Positions 35,170-43,519 of a DNA stretch of 50,040 nt are shown here, one piece after another. The stretch spans positions 1-50,040 of the forward strand of contig DEIV01000015.1 in NCBI GenBank assembly GCA_002352665.1, in the 5' to 3' direction. The position numbers were made by a program, and so were the translations under genes. The first letter of the stretch is position 1. Every line of letters starts with the position of its first letter. Below the pieces are notes generated by a model. It was not told the origin of the DNA and made no database searches. It saw only the letters and a list, made by a program, of their open reading frames with translations. This DNA is from Flavobacteriaceae bacterium UBA2765. Its GTDB lineage: Bacteria > Bacteroidota > Bacteroidia > Flavobacteriales > Flavobacteriaceae.

Positions 35170-36756
35170 CTAAAATTCACTCGTAAAATGAAGTATTACA
35201 TTTGGGTATTTATCCTGAGTCATTTGTATGGTAAATGCAGAATCAGCTAAGAACACCAATTGCCCTTGTTTATCTTTAGCTAAATACCGTTGTTTTACAC
35301 GTTTGAACTCCTTAAATTCAGTACTTTTAGGGTCTTTCGGCTCCACCCAACACGCTTTATGGGCATTTAAATTTTCGTAAGTACATTTGGCTCCATACTC
35401 ATGTTCTAATCTGTATTGAATAACTTCATATTGTAAAGCACCTACAGTGCCAATTATTTTTCTACCATTCAATTCTAAAGTAAATAACTGGGCAACTCCT
35501 TCGTCCATCAATTGGTCTAATCCTTTATTTAATTGCTTAGATTTCATAGGATCCGCATTATTTACATAACGAAAATGTTCTGGTGAAAAACTTGGAATGC
35601 CCTTAAAGTTTAAGATTTCTCCTTCCGTCAAGGTATCTCCAATTTTAAAGTTACCTGTATCATGTAGCCCGACAATATCACCAGGAAAAGACTCGTCTAC
35701 AATTTCTTTTTTTTCTGCAAAAAAGGCATTCGGACTTGAGAATTTCATCTTCTTATTATTACGCACATGTAAATATGGAACATTACGTTTAAAAGTACCA
35801 GAAACTATTTTTATAAATGCCAGTCTATCTCGATGTTTTGGATCCATATTGGCATGGATCTTAAATACAAATCCACTTAAAGTTTCTTCACGTGAATCTA
35901 CCAAACGTTCTTCTGCTTTTTTGGGTTGTGGAGATGGAGCAATTTCAATAAAGCAGTCTAACAATTCTTTAACACCAAAATTATTTAAGGCAGAGCCGAA
36001 AAAAACAGGATGTAAATCTCCTTTTAGATAAGCCTCATTATCAAATTTAGGATAGACTTCACGCACCAATTCTAATTCTTCTCTTAATGTATGGGCTGCT
36101 GTATTACCAACTATTTCATCTAATTTAGGGTTAGCGATATCATCAAATTCAACACCTTCAGAGACCGTTTGTTTATTATCTCCGGAAAATAGATTCAATT
36201 TCTTTTCCCAAATATTATAAATGCCTTTAAAATCATATCCCATTCCAATAGGAAAGCTTAATGGTATAACCCTTAAACCTAATTTTTGCTCAATTTCATC
36301 CAGTAAATCAAAAGCATCTTTTCCTTCTCTATCTAATTTATTTATAAAAACTATAATAGGAATATTACGCATGCGACAAACTTCTACCAATTTTTCAGTT
36401 TGTTCTTCCACGCCTTTCGCAACGTCAATCACCACAATTACACTATCAACTGCAGTTAATGTTCTAAAAGTATCTTCTGCAAAATCTTTATGCCCAGGCG
36501 TATCCAAAATATTGATTTTCTTATCTTTATAGATAAATGCCAATACAGAAGTTGCTACAGAAATACCACGTTGCCGTTCAATTTCCATAAAATCTGACGT
36601 AGCTCCTTTTTTGATCTTATTATTTTTTACTGCACCGGCCTCTTGAATAGCACCACCAAATAACAGAAGTTTTTCTGTTAAAGTAGTTTTACCCGCATCA
36701 GGATGCGATATAATTCCGAAAGTTCTTCGGCGTTCTATTTCTTTTAAAAAGGACAT
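35170..36756 (-). CDS. prfC: Peptide chain release factor 3
   Basis: The 528-residue GTPase has the P-loop IISHPDAGKTTLTEKLLLFGG, switch II DTPGHKDFAEDTFR and the base-recognition motifs FINKLDRE and PLSFPIGMG. It also has the RF3-specific KIKKGATSDFMEIERQRGISV. RF3 removes RF1 or RF2 from the ribosome after peptide release. The length agrees with E. coli RF3 (529). The start is the ATG preceded by a TACCTTTG promoter box. Confidence 0.97.
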   Translation of the reverse strand: MSFLKEIERRRTFGIISHPDAGKTTLTEKLLLFGGAIQEAGAVKNNKIKKGATSDFMEIERQRGISVATSVLAFIYKDKKINILDTPGHKDFAEDTFRTLTAVDSVIVVIDVAKGVEEQTEKLVEVCRMRNIPIIVFINKLDREGKDAFDLLDEIEQKLGLRVIPLSFPIGMGYDFKGIYNIWEKKLNLFSGDNKQTVSEGVEFDDIANPKLDEIVGNTAAHTLREELELVREVYPKFDNEAYLKGDLHPVFFGSALNNFGVKELLDCFIEIAPSPQPKKAEERLVDSREETLSGFVFKIHANMDPKHRDRLAFIKIVSGTFKRNVPYLHVRNNKKMKFSSPNAFFAEKKEIVDESFPGDIVGLHDTGNFKIGDTLTEGEILNFKGIPSFSPEHFRYVNNADPMKSKQLNKGLDQLMDEGVAQLFTLELNGRKIIGTVGALQYEVIQYRLEHEYGAKCTYENLNAHKACWVEPKDPKSTEFKEFKRVKQRYLAKDKQGQLVFLADSAFTIQMTQDKYPNVILHFTSEF

Positions 36757-36774
36757 TAGTAAATTTTAGGATGG

Positions 36775-36782
36775 CAAAGGTA
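36775..36782 (-). promoter_or_regulatory. -7 box of prfC
   Basis: TACCTTTG on the minus strand matches TAnnTTTG, 18 bp before the prfC start codon. Confidence 0.5.
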
Positions 36783-36989
36783 ATAGATTTGAAACATTAA
36801 ATGATTTAAAATTAAAAATTGTAGACCTCTTCGTATAGTTATATAATTCAAATTGCCATTGCTAAATCTTATAAGACTACTTTTGTTCACTTCAAACCAA
36901 AGGTTTTCTCAATTTAATTTACAATTGACCAAGGCGTTTTAATTTAGATTTTTTTCTTAGATAGAACAAATAAAATCTTAGCTGTTATA

Positions 36990-37532
36990 TTATTCTAAAT
37001 TATTAATTTCTGTGGTAATTTTATCAATCCAATTATTATTCTCCTCGATAAGTTGACCATGACTTGATTCTTTGTCAAATGCCTTCTGGGTTTGTCTGCA
37101 TTCAGCCCATAAATTTTCATAGATTTCTATATAAGAGTCAAAATTTGCAATTTTTTGTTTTTTAAGTTTTTCGAATTCCATCCGTATTTTATAGGCATAC
37201 AGTCCTGCAATATCAAAGTGCAATTGCTCATGCGAAAGTAAATAATCACTTTTTTTATGTACCCAAGAGTAATTAGAATAAAAGTTAGCAACAACAGTAA
37301 GCGATTTATAATTCTGAATGTTGTTATTTGAATCTACAAGAACATCACTGGGTAGTATTTCAATTTTATACGAAGTTAGTGCATAACCAAGTATATCTTC
37401 ATCGGGAATTGCCTTAAAATCAGACCAAGTTAATTTTCTGTCTTTTGACCATTCAATTGTAGATTGAGCATTTAGGTTTATTGAAATGCTTAGAATTATA
37501 ATCGACAAAAATAGGGTAGTTGTTTTCTTCAT
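36990..37532 (-). CDS. DUF922 protein, putative secreted zinc protease
   Basis: The 180-residue protein has a signal peptide ending at INLNAQ. The DUF922 core follows, with KLTWSDFKAIPDE and a putative zinc-binding HEQLHFDIAGLYAYK (an HExxH helix). The C-terminal helix WAECRQTQKAFDKESSHGQL carries acidic and His residues that could complete the site. It is probably exported. Protease activity is suggested only by the motif. It ends a short run of minus-strand genes with the 84-residue protein 16 bp upstream. Confidence 0.8.
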   Translation of the reverse strand: MKKTTTLFLSIIILSISINLNAQSTIEWSKDRKLTWSDFKAIPDEDILGYALTSYKIEILPSDVLVDSNNNIQNYKSLTVVANFYSNYSWVHKKSDYLLSHEQLHFDIAGLYAYKIRMEFEKLKKQKIANFDSYIEIYENLWAECRQTQKAFDKESSHGQLIEENNNWIDKITTEINNLE

Positions 37533-37548
37533 TTTTTATATAGCAATT

Positions 37549-37803
37549 TTAATCAAATGGCTCCTCAGGGAGTTTTTTTAAATTTTTAATAAATCTGGTA
37601 TTGTTGTATGGCTTATTATTATTTATAACTTCAAATAATTCAACCGCTACACATTGTCCTATCATTTGTCTGGTTTGCAAATCGTTATACCCCAATTTTA
37701 TCAGTCGGTCGTATGTAATTTTTGTTTCTGGAGGATCATTGTTTTTGAGTTGATTTTTTATTATTTCAAAAATTTGCTCTCTTAATAATTCATTTGTCTC
37801 CAT
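37549..37803 (-). CDS. Conserved small protein of unknown function
   Basis: This 84-residue, predominantly helical protein contains NDPPETKITYDRLIKLGYND and QTRQMIGQCVAVELFEVI and ends in LPEEPFD. I have seen this pattern as a short hypothetical in Bacteroidota, but I cannot name a domain. It is probably cytoplasmic and expressed with the DUF922 gene, 16 bp downstream. No catalytic motif is visible. Confidence 0.6.
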   Translation of the reverse strand: METNELLREQIFEIIKNQLKNNDPPETKITYDRLIKLGYNDLQTRQMIGQCVAVELFEVINNNKPYNNTRFIKNLKKLPEEPFD

Positions 37804-38163
37804 AATGTATTGGTTTATTTGCTTTTGTATAACGAGAGATTTCGCACCAATCCAATTTTAAGGTTAAAAATAGCAAATTTAGGATTAAATAAGAAGATAC
37901 AGGCTTTTTAGCCTCTTTTTTAAGTTTACAAGTTGTTTTCAGGTTAATAATATCTAAAAAGTGAAAATTAATCAAACTATACTATATAAAACTCAAAAAA
38001 GTAAATCAAATAGAAAAAGACCAAAAAATAAAAATTGATGAGTTAGTAAGCAAATATAAAAAATCCGGCAAAAAAAATACTATCCCAGAGACATTAACTC
38101 TACGAGAAACCCATAATAGAGCAACGCGGCGTTGATGATGGGTGCTGTGCACCACACGAACGC
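37804..38163. other. Gap with a possible gene remnant (360 bp)
   Basis: No complete gene is present. On the plus strand a frame from 37965 to a TGA at 38133-38135 is open and protein-like (it includes KIDELVSKYKKSGKK and TIPETLTLRETH), but it has no ATG and begins after a stop. It could be the tail of a broken gene. Just after it lies CAACG-CGG-CGTTG (38122-38134), and the sequence is more GC-rich than its neighbours up to the end of the CPBP gene. An origin by past insertion is possible but unproven. Confidence 0.35.
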
Positions 38164-38895
38164 TTAGGTACTGTAAGCAGTTTTTGTTCCATTTTTTTTA
38201 TTCTTTCTATTCCAAATTATAATTAATATAACCCAAATTGCTATGCAGATAATTGTCACATTTATGTTTCTCAAAATCATTAAAGCGTGAATTGAAGAAG
38301 CAACTAAAATCGAATTCGTTTTTTTCGTTGCATATGCCATAATAATTGAAACCACAATTGATAAAAGCACAAAAATGTGAATTCCGCCAAATTGGTCAAA
38401 ATTGTTAAATATTAACAAATGCCAAAATCCCCAAAACATTCCCGTTATTATTCCTTTAAGCCAAAATGGAATGGGCTTCAAACAATCTTGTAAAAACCCT
38501 CTCCATGCACTTTCTTCTAAAAAATCATAAAACAAGGTAGCCAAACAAAAAATAAATGCCCACAAATGCGGGTTTATTCCGAAATCATTATTAAATCCAA
38601 GAATAGAATAGGCTATTAGAAAAATACTTGCAAAAATTAAACTGTACAAAGGTTTGTTTCCAAGTAATGTTGTTTTTCGTTCTATTTTAAAAATTCTGTA
38701 TGCAAGAAAACTTGCAAATAATAGAGCTATTCCATGATTCCAATTAAAATTTGGGTCAAAATTGAAAAGCCTAGTCCAAATCTTTTGAATAAGATTCGGA
38801 AATTGGATTAGCAAATATGTTAATCCACAAGCTAAAACGTAAAAGAGTCCTACGACAATCCATTTTACATTTTTGATTTTATCGATAATTGTCAT
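38164..38895 (-). CDS. CPBP-family intramembrane metalloprotease-like protein
   Basis: The 243-residue protein has about seven hydrophobic segments. The CPBP boxes are EESAWRGFLQDCLKP (EExxxR), GMFWGFWHLLIFN with a catalytic His, and a third motif SIHALMILRNIN. It is shorter than the CPBP protein at 8443-9390 and unrelated to it beyond the motifs. The C-terminal tail (NRKNKKNGTKTAYST) is encoded by the more GC-rich stretch adjoining the gap and may have been changed by an insertion. No operon partner is evident. Confidence 0.85.
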   Translation of the reverse strand: MTIIDKIKNVKWIVVGLFYVLACGLTYLLIQFPNLIQKIWTRLFNFDPNFNWNHGIALLFASFLAYRIFKIERKTTLLGNKPLYSLIFASIFLIAYSILGFNNDFGINPHLWAFIFCLATLFYDFLEESAWRGFLQDCLKPIPFWLKGIITGMFWGFWHLLIFNNFDQFGGIHIFVLLSIVVSIIMAYATKKTNSILVASSIHALMILRNINVTIICIAIWVILIIIWNRKNKKNGTKTAYST

Positions 38896-39026
38896 TCGTG
38901 ATATTTGGTTAGTTTAAATTGCTTACAACAGTAGTATAACCCTATTGTGATTATATTGTCTATAGCTGCAAGGTATTATTTTTTATTACATCAATAAAAA
39001 AATGGTTTTATGTTATTCTTAAAGAA

Positions 39027-39734
39027 TTATTCCACAACTTCAACCTCCATATAAACATCTTCCAAAGGCCATTCGTCTCTGCCCGTAGCAACTTTTGAAA
39101 TTTTTTCTAAAACATCAAAACCATCAATAAGCTCACCAAAAACGGTATGCTCTCCATTGATATGATGTGCACCTTGTTTGGCTTGAATTATATAAAATTC
39201 AAAAGGGGTAGATTTTTTACTGATATTTTTTTCCCAATCTCTTGCTGCTGCTAAAGCACCATATTTATGTTTTCTATGTTTTCTAAACTCCGCCGGGATG
39301 GTATAATTTTGATATTTATTGCGAATTTCTAATGTTTCATAACTTTCTGAATTACCACCTTGGACAATAAAATTTGGAGCCACCCTATGAAAACATGTGG
39401 TATTAAAATAACCGACTTCGGTTAAAAAAATAAAATTGGCCCTGTGCAAAGGGGTGTCATTATATAATTGTACAATGAGATTGCCGAGTCGGGTTTTAAT
39501 CCGTACTTTATGCTCTTTATGCAATTTTCCATAAGCAATTAAAAAATCTATAGCATTATTGTGATTTATGGAATCGAATGATTTGGGTTGAATTAAAGGT
39601 TCAACAGCTGTTTTTTCCTCAATTATTAAAGGTTTCTTTTCAATTATTTCCTGTTTAATCTCTTTTTTACAACTGCTTTTCATAGCAAATAAAATAAAGA
39701 GAAAAAAAATGTAAATCAGTCTGCTTTTAATCAT
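39027..39734 (-). CDS. Cyclophilin-type peptidyl-prolyl isomerase, predicted lipoprotein
   Basis: The 235-residue protein starts with a hydrophobic signal (IYIFFLFILFAMKSSCKKE) whose cysteine could be a lipobox. A basic linker follows, then a cyclophilin domain with RLGNLIVQLYNDTPLHRANF, CFHRVAPNFIVQGGN, FEFYIIQAKQGAHHINGEHTVFGELIDG. The FHRV and VQGG motifs are active-site elements. It would assist folding of exported proteins in the periplasm. The promoter box at 39755-39762 precedes it. It is divergent from idi. Confidence 0.9.
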   Translation of the reverse strand: MIKSRLIYIFFLFILFAMKSSCKKEIKQEIIEKKPLIIEEKTAVEPLIQPKSFDSINHNNAIDFLIAYGKLHKEHKVRIKTRLGNLIVQLYNDTPLHRANFIFLTEVGYFNTTCFHRVAPNFIVQGGNSESYETLEIRNKYQNYTIPAEFRKHRKHKYGALAAARDWEKNISKKSTPFEFYIIQAKQGAHHINGEHTVFGELIDGFDVLEKISKVATGRDEWPLEDVYMEVEVVE

Positions 39735-39754
39735 AAATATTTTTTTATGAATTA

Positions 39755-39762
39755 CAAATATA
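39755..39762 (-). promoter_or_regulatory. -7 box of the cyclophilin gene
   Basis: TATATTTG on the minus strand is an exact TAnnTTTG match, 20 bp before the start codon at 39734. Confidence 0.5.
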
Positions 39763-39938
39763 AATGTATTAGAACAAAACTTTGTAAATTTGATTTTTAA
39801 TGAGTGTTAACCTATACTTTGTTTAGATAGTCACAAATTCGTGAAATAAATTATCAAATGCAAAATAAATCCCTTAGATTCTTCCTCAGGGATAGTCCGT
39901 TTCAAGAAATTTTTTATTCGTAAATTGCACCACATATT

Positions 39939-40466
39939 ATGAAGGAAGAACAAGTTATATTAGTAAATAAAAATGATGAGCAAATAGGCACAATGCCTAA
40001 ATTAGAAGCTCATGAAAAGGGGGTGTTACATAGGGCCTTTTCGGTATTTATTTTTAATGATAAAAATGAATTATTGTTGCAACAGAGAGCATCTTGTAAA
40101 TACCATTCACCTTTATTGTGGACCAATACATGCTGTAGTCATCAACGTGTTGGTGAAACTAATATTGAAGCGGGTAGAAGAAGACTTTATGAAGAAATGG
40201 GCTTTGTAACTGAACTAAAAGATGTGCTATCCTTTATCTATAAAGCTCCTTTTGATAACGGATTAACAGAACATGAATTTGATCATGTACTGGTAGGTAC
40301 TTATTTGGAAAACCCTATATTAAATACTGATGAAGTAAATGATTATAAATGGATGACATTAGAGGCTATAAAGCAAGATATGGAATTACAACCTGAAATT
40401 TATACGGTATGGTTTAAAATTATTTTTAATAAGTACTATTCACATTTAAATGAGGCTAAAGTATGA
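39939..40466 (+). CDS. idi: Isopentenyl-diphosphate delta-isomerase, type I
   Basis: The 175-residue Nudix-fold enzyme has the catalytic cysteine in LWTNTCCSHQ (Cys66 by alignment with E. coli Idi) and the acidic box GLTEHEFDHV (Glu111/Glu113). The Nudix-like helix is RRRLYEEMGF. It interconverts IPP and DMAPP for isoprenoids, including the menaquinone tail added by MenA. The stop overlaps the queD start codon by four bases, so the two are translationally coupled. Confidence 0.95.
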   Translation: MKEEQVILVNKNDEQIGTMPKLEAHEKGVLHRAFSVFIFNDKNELLLQQRASCKYHSPLLWTNTCCSHQRVGETNIEAGRRRLYEEMGFVTELKDVLSFIYKAPFDNGLTEHEFDHVLVGTYLENPILNTDEVNDYKWMTLEAIKQDMELQPEIYTVWFKIIFNKYYSHLNEAKV

Positions 40467-40885
40467 AGGTAACAGTAAACAGAAAAGCACATTTTAATGC
40501 TGCTCATAGGTTATTTAGACCTGAATGGTCTGATGAAAAAAACCTGGAAGTATTTGGAAAATGTAGTAATCCACACTACCATGGTCATAATTACGATGTA
40601 ACGGTGTCTGTAACTGGACAAGTTGATCAGAAAACTGGCTTTGTAATGGATATGAAAGAGTTAAAAGATATAATTAAAACTGAAATTGAAGATGTTTTTG
40701 ACCATAAGAATCTTAATGAAGAAGTACCTGAATTTAATTCTAGTGCTTCGGGATTAAATCCTACATCAGAAAATATAGTTGTAGTAATTTGGAAAAAGTT
40801 ACGCCCTCATATCAATAAAAGTCATGACCTTGCTGTTACGCTATATGAGACTCCTCGTAATTTTGTAAGCTTTAATGGCGGCTAA
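40463..40885 (+). CDS. queD: 6-Carboxytetrahydropterin synthase / PTPS-family protein
   Basis: The 140-residue protein has the zinc-binding histidines in FNAAHRLFRPEW and CSNPHYHGHNYDV (Cys and two His). The C-terminal NPTSENIVVVIWKKL and LYETPRNFVSFNG complete the tunnelling fold. The cysteine before HGHNY is the QueD-type catalytic residue. It would make 6-carboxytetrahydropterin for queuosine, although a PTPS role cannot be excluded. Overlap of the stop and start codons (ATGA) links it to idi. Confidence 0.88.
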   Translation: MKVTVNRKAHFNAAHRLFRPEWSDEKNLEVFGKCSNPHYHGHNYDVTVSVTGQVDQKTGFVMDMKELKDIIKTEIEDVFDHKNLNEEVPEFNSSASGLNPTSENIVVVIWKKLRPHINKSHDLAVTLYETPRNFVSFNGG

Positions 40886-40973
40886 TTACTTATGATAACT
40901 AAGTAAAAATTTAATTTTACTTCACATTGTTTATATAATTTTTCTGATTGTCCGTAATGTGACATAATTGGTT

Positions 40974-41066
40974 CGTCACCCTGAGCTTGTTTCACGGTCG
41001 CGTTCAACAAATAGCTGTAAATCAAACAGTAATGAGATGCTGAAACGAGTTCAGCATGGCGTTACG
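40974..41066. repeat. Imperfect inverted-repeat (REP-like) element
   Basis: The arms are CGTCACCCTGAGCTTGTTTCA (40974 onward) and, on the other strand, a variant with CTGAACTCGTTTCAGCATC (41038-41066). They face each other about 45 bp apart. The right arm contains GTTTCAGCATCTCATTA on the minus strand (41030-41046), which matches the segment inside menE at 10035-10051 exactly. No ORF is present. The element lies between queD and the convergent aldo/keto reductase gene. Confidence 0.7.
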
Positions 41067-41106
41067 CTATATTATTACTATTTACGGATATACATATAAT
41101 TTTTTA

Positions 41107-41116
41107 CCTGAGTTCA
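41107..41116. repeat. Solitary MITE-like terminus
   Basis: ACCTGAGTTC at 41107-41116 matches the outer terminus of the elements at 10535 and 49682; the next bases are AAC rather than GA. No inverted partner was found nearby, so it could be a decayed end or chance. Confidence 0.35.
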
Positions 41117-41158
41117 ACTTATAATTCACTGTACAGAATTCAAATAAAAGATGAGGCT

Positions 41159-42172
41159 TTAAGAAACTATGTTATTAATTAATTGTAATTCTTCTTCTGA
41201 GAATTGTAAATTATCTAATGCATTTACATTTTCCTTAAGTTGATCTGCAGAACTGGCACCAACTAAGACAGAGGTTATATTTTTTTGTACCAATAACCAA
41301 GCAATTGCCATTTGCGATAATTTTTGCCCTCTGTTATCAGCAATAGCAGCAAGACCTTGTATTTTTTTCATATTATTATTAACCTGATTTTCATCCAAAT
41401 AGGTAAAGTTTTTAGAAGCTCTTGAATCTTTAGGTATGCCATTCAAGTATTTATTGGTTAACATTCCCTGAGCTAATGGAGAGAATGTAATACAACCAAC
41501 ACCGATATTTTCTAAAGTATCTAGCAAACCATTTTCAACAGTTCGCTCAAACAATGAGTATTTGACTTGATGTAAAACAAAAGGAACTTTTAATTCATCC
41601 AGTATTTTGGCTGCACGTTCAGTATTAGCAGCATTATAATTAGAAATACCAACATAAAGTGCTTTACCTTGACGCACTATATCAGATAAAGCGAGCATAG
41701 TTTCTTCAAGTGGCGTATTAGGGTCAGGTCTATGATGGTAAAATATATCTACATAATCTAAACCCATACGTTTTAAACTTTGATCAATACTAGAAATTAA
41801 ATATTTTCTAGAGCCCCAATTGCCATAAGGTCCAGGCCACATATCATATCCAGCTTTTGAAGCAATACACATTTCATCTCTATAATTTTTAAAATCTTTT
41901 TTTAAGATAAGTCCAAAATTTTCTTCCGCTGATCCATAAGGAGGGCCATAATTATTCGCCAAATCAAAATGTGTTATCCCTAAATCAAAAGCGGCTCTCA
42001 TAATATTTCTGGCGTTTAACAGACTATCTACAAATCCGAAATTATGCCAAAAACCCAATGATATTGCAGGAATCTGTAAACCACTATTGCCACACCTGTT
42101 GTATTTCATGGTATCGTATCGGTTAGGAGACCCTTGGTATTCAGTATATTTTGTTTTATCCTTGATATCCAT
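41159..42172 (-). CDS. Aldo/keto reductase, YghZ / Mgr-like
   Basis: The 337-residue TIM-barrel protein has the AKR tetrad region: THFDLANNYGPPYGSAEENFG (Asp and Tyr), the Lys of EMCIASKAGYDMWPGPYGN and YVDIFYHHRPDPN (His). The insert PYGNWGSRKYLISSIDQSLKRMG is typical of the E. coli YghZ (L-glyceraldehyde 3-phosphate reductase) subgroup. The C-terminal SVLVGASSADQLKENVNAL binds NADPH. It reduces aldehydes such as methylglyoxal. It follows the PhoD gene by 4 bp in one operon. Confidence 0.93.
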   Translation of the reverse strand: MDIKDKTKYTEYQGSPNRYDTMKYNRCGNSGLQIPAISLGFWHNFGFVDSLLNARNIMRAAFDLGITHFDLANNYGPPYGSAEENFGLILKKDFKNYRDEMCIASKAGYDMWPGPYGNWGSRKYLISSIDQSLKRMGLDYVDIFYHHRPDPNTPLEETMLALSDIVRQGKALYVGISNYNAANTERAAKILDELKVPFVLHQVKYSLFERTVENGLLDTLENIGVGCITFSPLAQGMLTNKYLNGIPKDSRASKNFTYLDENQVNNNMKKIQGLAAIADNRGQKLSQMAIAWLLVQKNITSVLVGASSADQLKENVNALDNLQFSEEELQLINNIVS

Positions 42173-42176
42173 AGTT

Positions 42177-43508
42177 TTATCTTTTAAATTTTAAATCACT
42201 CGCCTTGATAACCTTTGTCCAAAGGCTATCTCCATTACTATTATAAATGATAATTTCTAAGGCTCGTTCTTTTTTAGTGCCAAATACTTTTATTAGAGAA
42301 TAATTTCTTTCTTTAACTAAAGTACCCTCCACTTGTAAAATATTATCTTCAGCATTGTCTCCATAAACTCCTGAAGTTAAAGGAGAAACTGTTAGGTCGT
42401 ATAAAGGATATCCATCTTCGAGATCAAGTTTAGACAATTCAGTATGATGTACATCTCCAGTTATAAAAACAACGCCATTTATTTTAAGTTTTTTAATTTT
42501 TTTTATAATTTTCAATCTTTCTTCGGGTGCAAAATTTGCATATTTTTCATGCCTTTCTAAGGGGTTTAAAAATTGACCTCCCATAACAACAAACTTAAAA
42601 GGAGCATAGCTATTGGCCAAGGCATCAATAAGCCATTCAATTTGTTTATCTCCCAAAATTTCATGCCTCTCGAGATCACTTCTCTTATTAGGTGTTCTCC
42701 AATATCTATTATCTAATAAAAAGAATTCACTGTCTGCCCATTGAAAAAATCCCGTTGTTCCTTCATCAAAAATGTAATTAGGATTGGCAAAGAAAAGTTT
42801 AAATGCATCTTCTGTTTTTCTTTTTAAATGATAACTTCTGTCGGAATCATTTGGTCCAAAATCATGATCATCCCAGATGGCATAATGATGCATACTTCCT
42901 AACATAGGCTGCATTTCCGGTAAGGATCTGGTATGTGTGTTGCGGTATAAAATTCCCGTATTGCTATTCCAGTCTGCTTCTCGCAGATATATATTATCAC
43001 CTAACCAAAGCATAAAATTTGGCTCTTTTTTGTTTATATCTTCAAAAATTTGATAATCGCCACCATAAGGTTTTCCTGGGCGATCATATCTTTCTTCACT
43101 AATATAACTTCCACTGCCCGAAGCAAAAGAATAGTCAGGTGCATCTGTTCTCCATAGCCAAAGTGGTTGAGATTCAAAATTTAAATCATAGGGCCTATGC
43201 ACTTTTTTATTATTGATATAAAGGGCATATTCATATTGATTACCGGGTTCTAATTCATCAGCAAGTAATCTGGCAACGAATGCATTTTCTTTTAAAGTTA
43301 TTAGTTTTTTAGTTTTAAATTTTTTGGTTGGTTTTTTGATATTCCAATATTCAAAATAAACATTGGCTTCTTTTTTTGTTTGAGCCCATAATAATACTTC
43401 TTTCATGGTTGAGTATCCTACCATTGGACCCGATTGCAACAAATTTTTTTGTGCAAATGTAAAACTGATAGTTGCTACTGCCAGTATTGTTAAAATTAAT
43501 TTTTTCAT
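42177..43508 (-). CDS. Alkaline phosphatase D-like (PhoD-family) phosphodiesterase
   Basis: The 443-residue protein begins with a signal peptide ending ISFTFAQ. A fibronectin-like N-terminal domain follows, then the metallophosphatase core with FMLWLGDNIYLREADW, YAIWDDHDFGPNDSD and NGVVFITGDVHHTELSKL. These carry the Asp and His ligands of the dinuclear metal site. PhoD-like enzymes remove phosphate from esters or diesters outside the cytoplasm. It is the middle gene of a run with adenine deaminase and aldo/keto reductase, with gaps of 11 and 4 bp. Confidence 0.9.
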   Translation of the reverse strand: MKKLILTILAVATISFTFAQKNLLQSGPMVGYSTMKEVLLWAQTKKEANVYFEYWNIKKPTKKFKTKKLITLKENAFVARLLADELEPGNQYEYALYINNKKVHRPYDLNFESQPLWLWRTDAPDYSFASGSGSYISEERYDRPGKPYGGDYQIFEDINKKEPNFMLWLGDNIYLREADWNSNTGILYRNTHTRSLPEMQPMLGSMHHYAIWDDHDFGPNDSDRSYHLKRKTEDAFKLFFANPNYIFDEGTTGFFQWADSEFFLLDNRYWRTPNKRSDLERHEILGDKQIEWLIDALANSYAPFKFVVMGGQFLNPLERHEKYANFAPEERLKIIKKIKKLKINGVVFITGDVHHTELSKLDLEDGYPLYDLTVSPLTSGVYGDNAEDNILQVEGTLVKERNYSLIKVFGTKKERALEIIIYNSNGDSLWTKVIKASDLKFKR

Positions 43509-43519
43509 TTTAAAAATGA

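Noticed and set aside
35597..36532. Two plus-strand frames opposite prfC
   Set aside because: Both are antisense to conserved RF3 sequence and have Ser/Lys-rich translations without motifs.
38101..38163. Integron attC-like site suggested by CAACG...CGTTG
   Set aside because: The spacing and the RYYYAAC/GTTRRRY boxes of an attC site are not present, and there is no cassette array or integrase.
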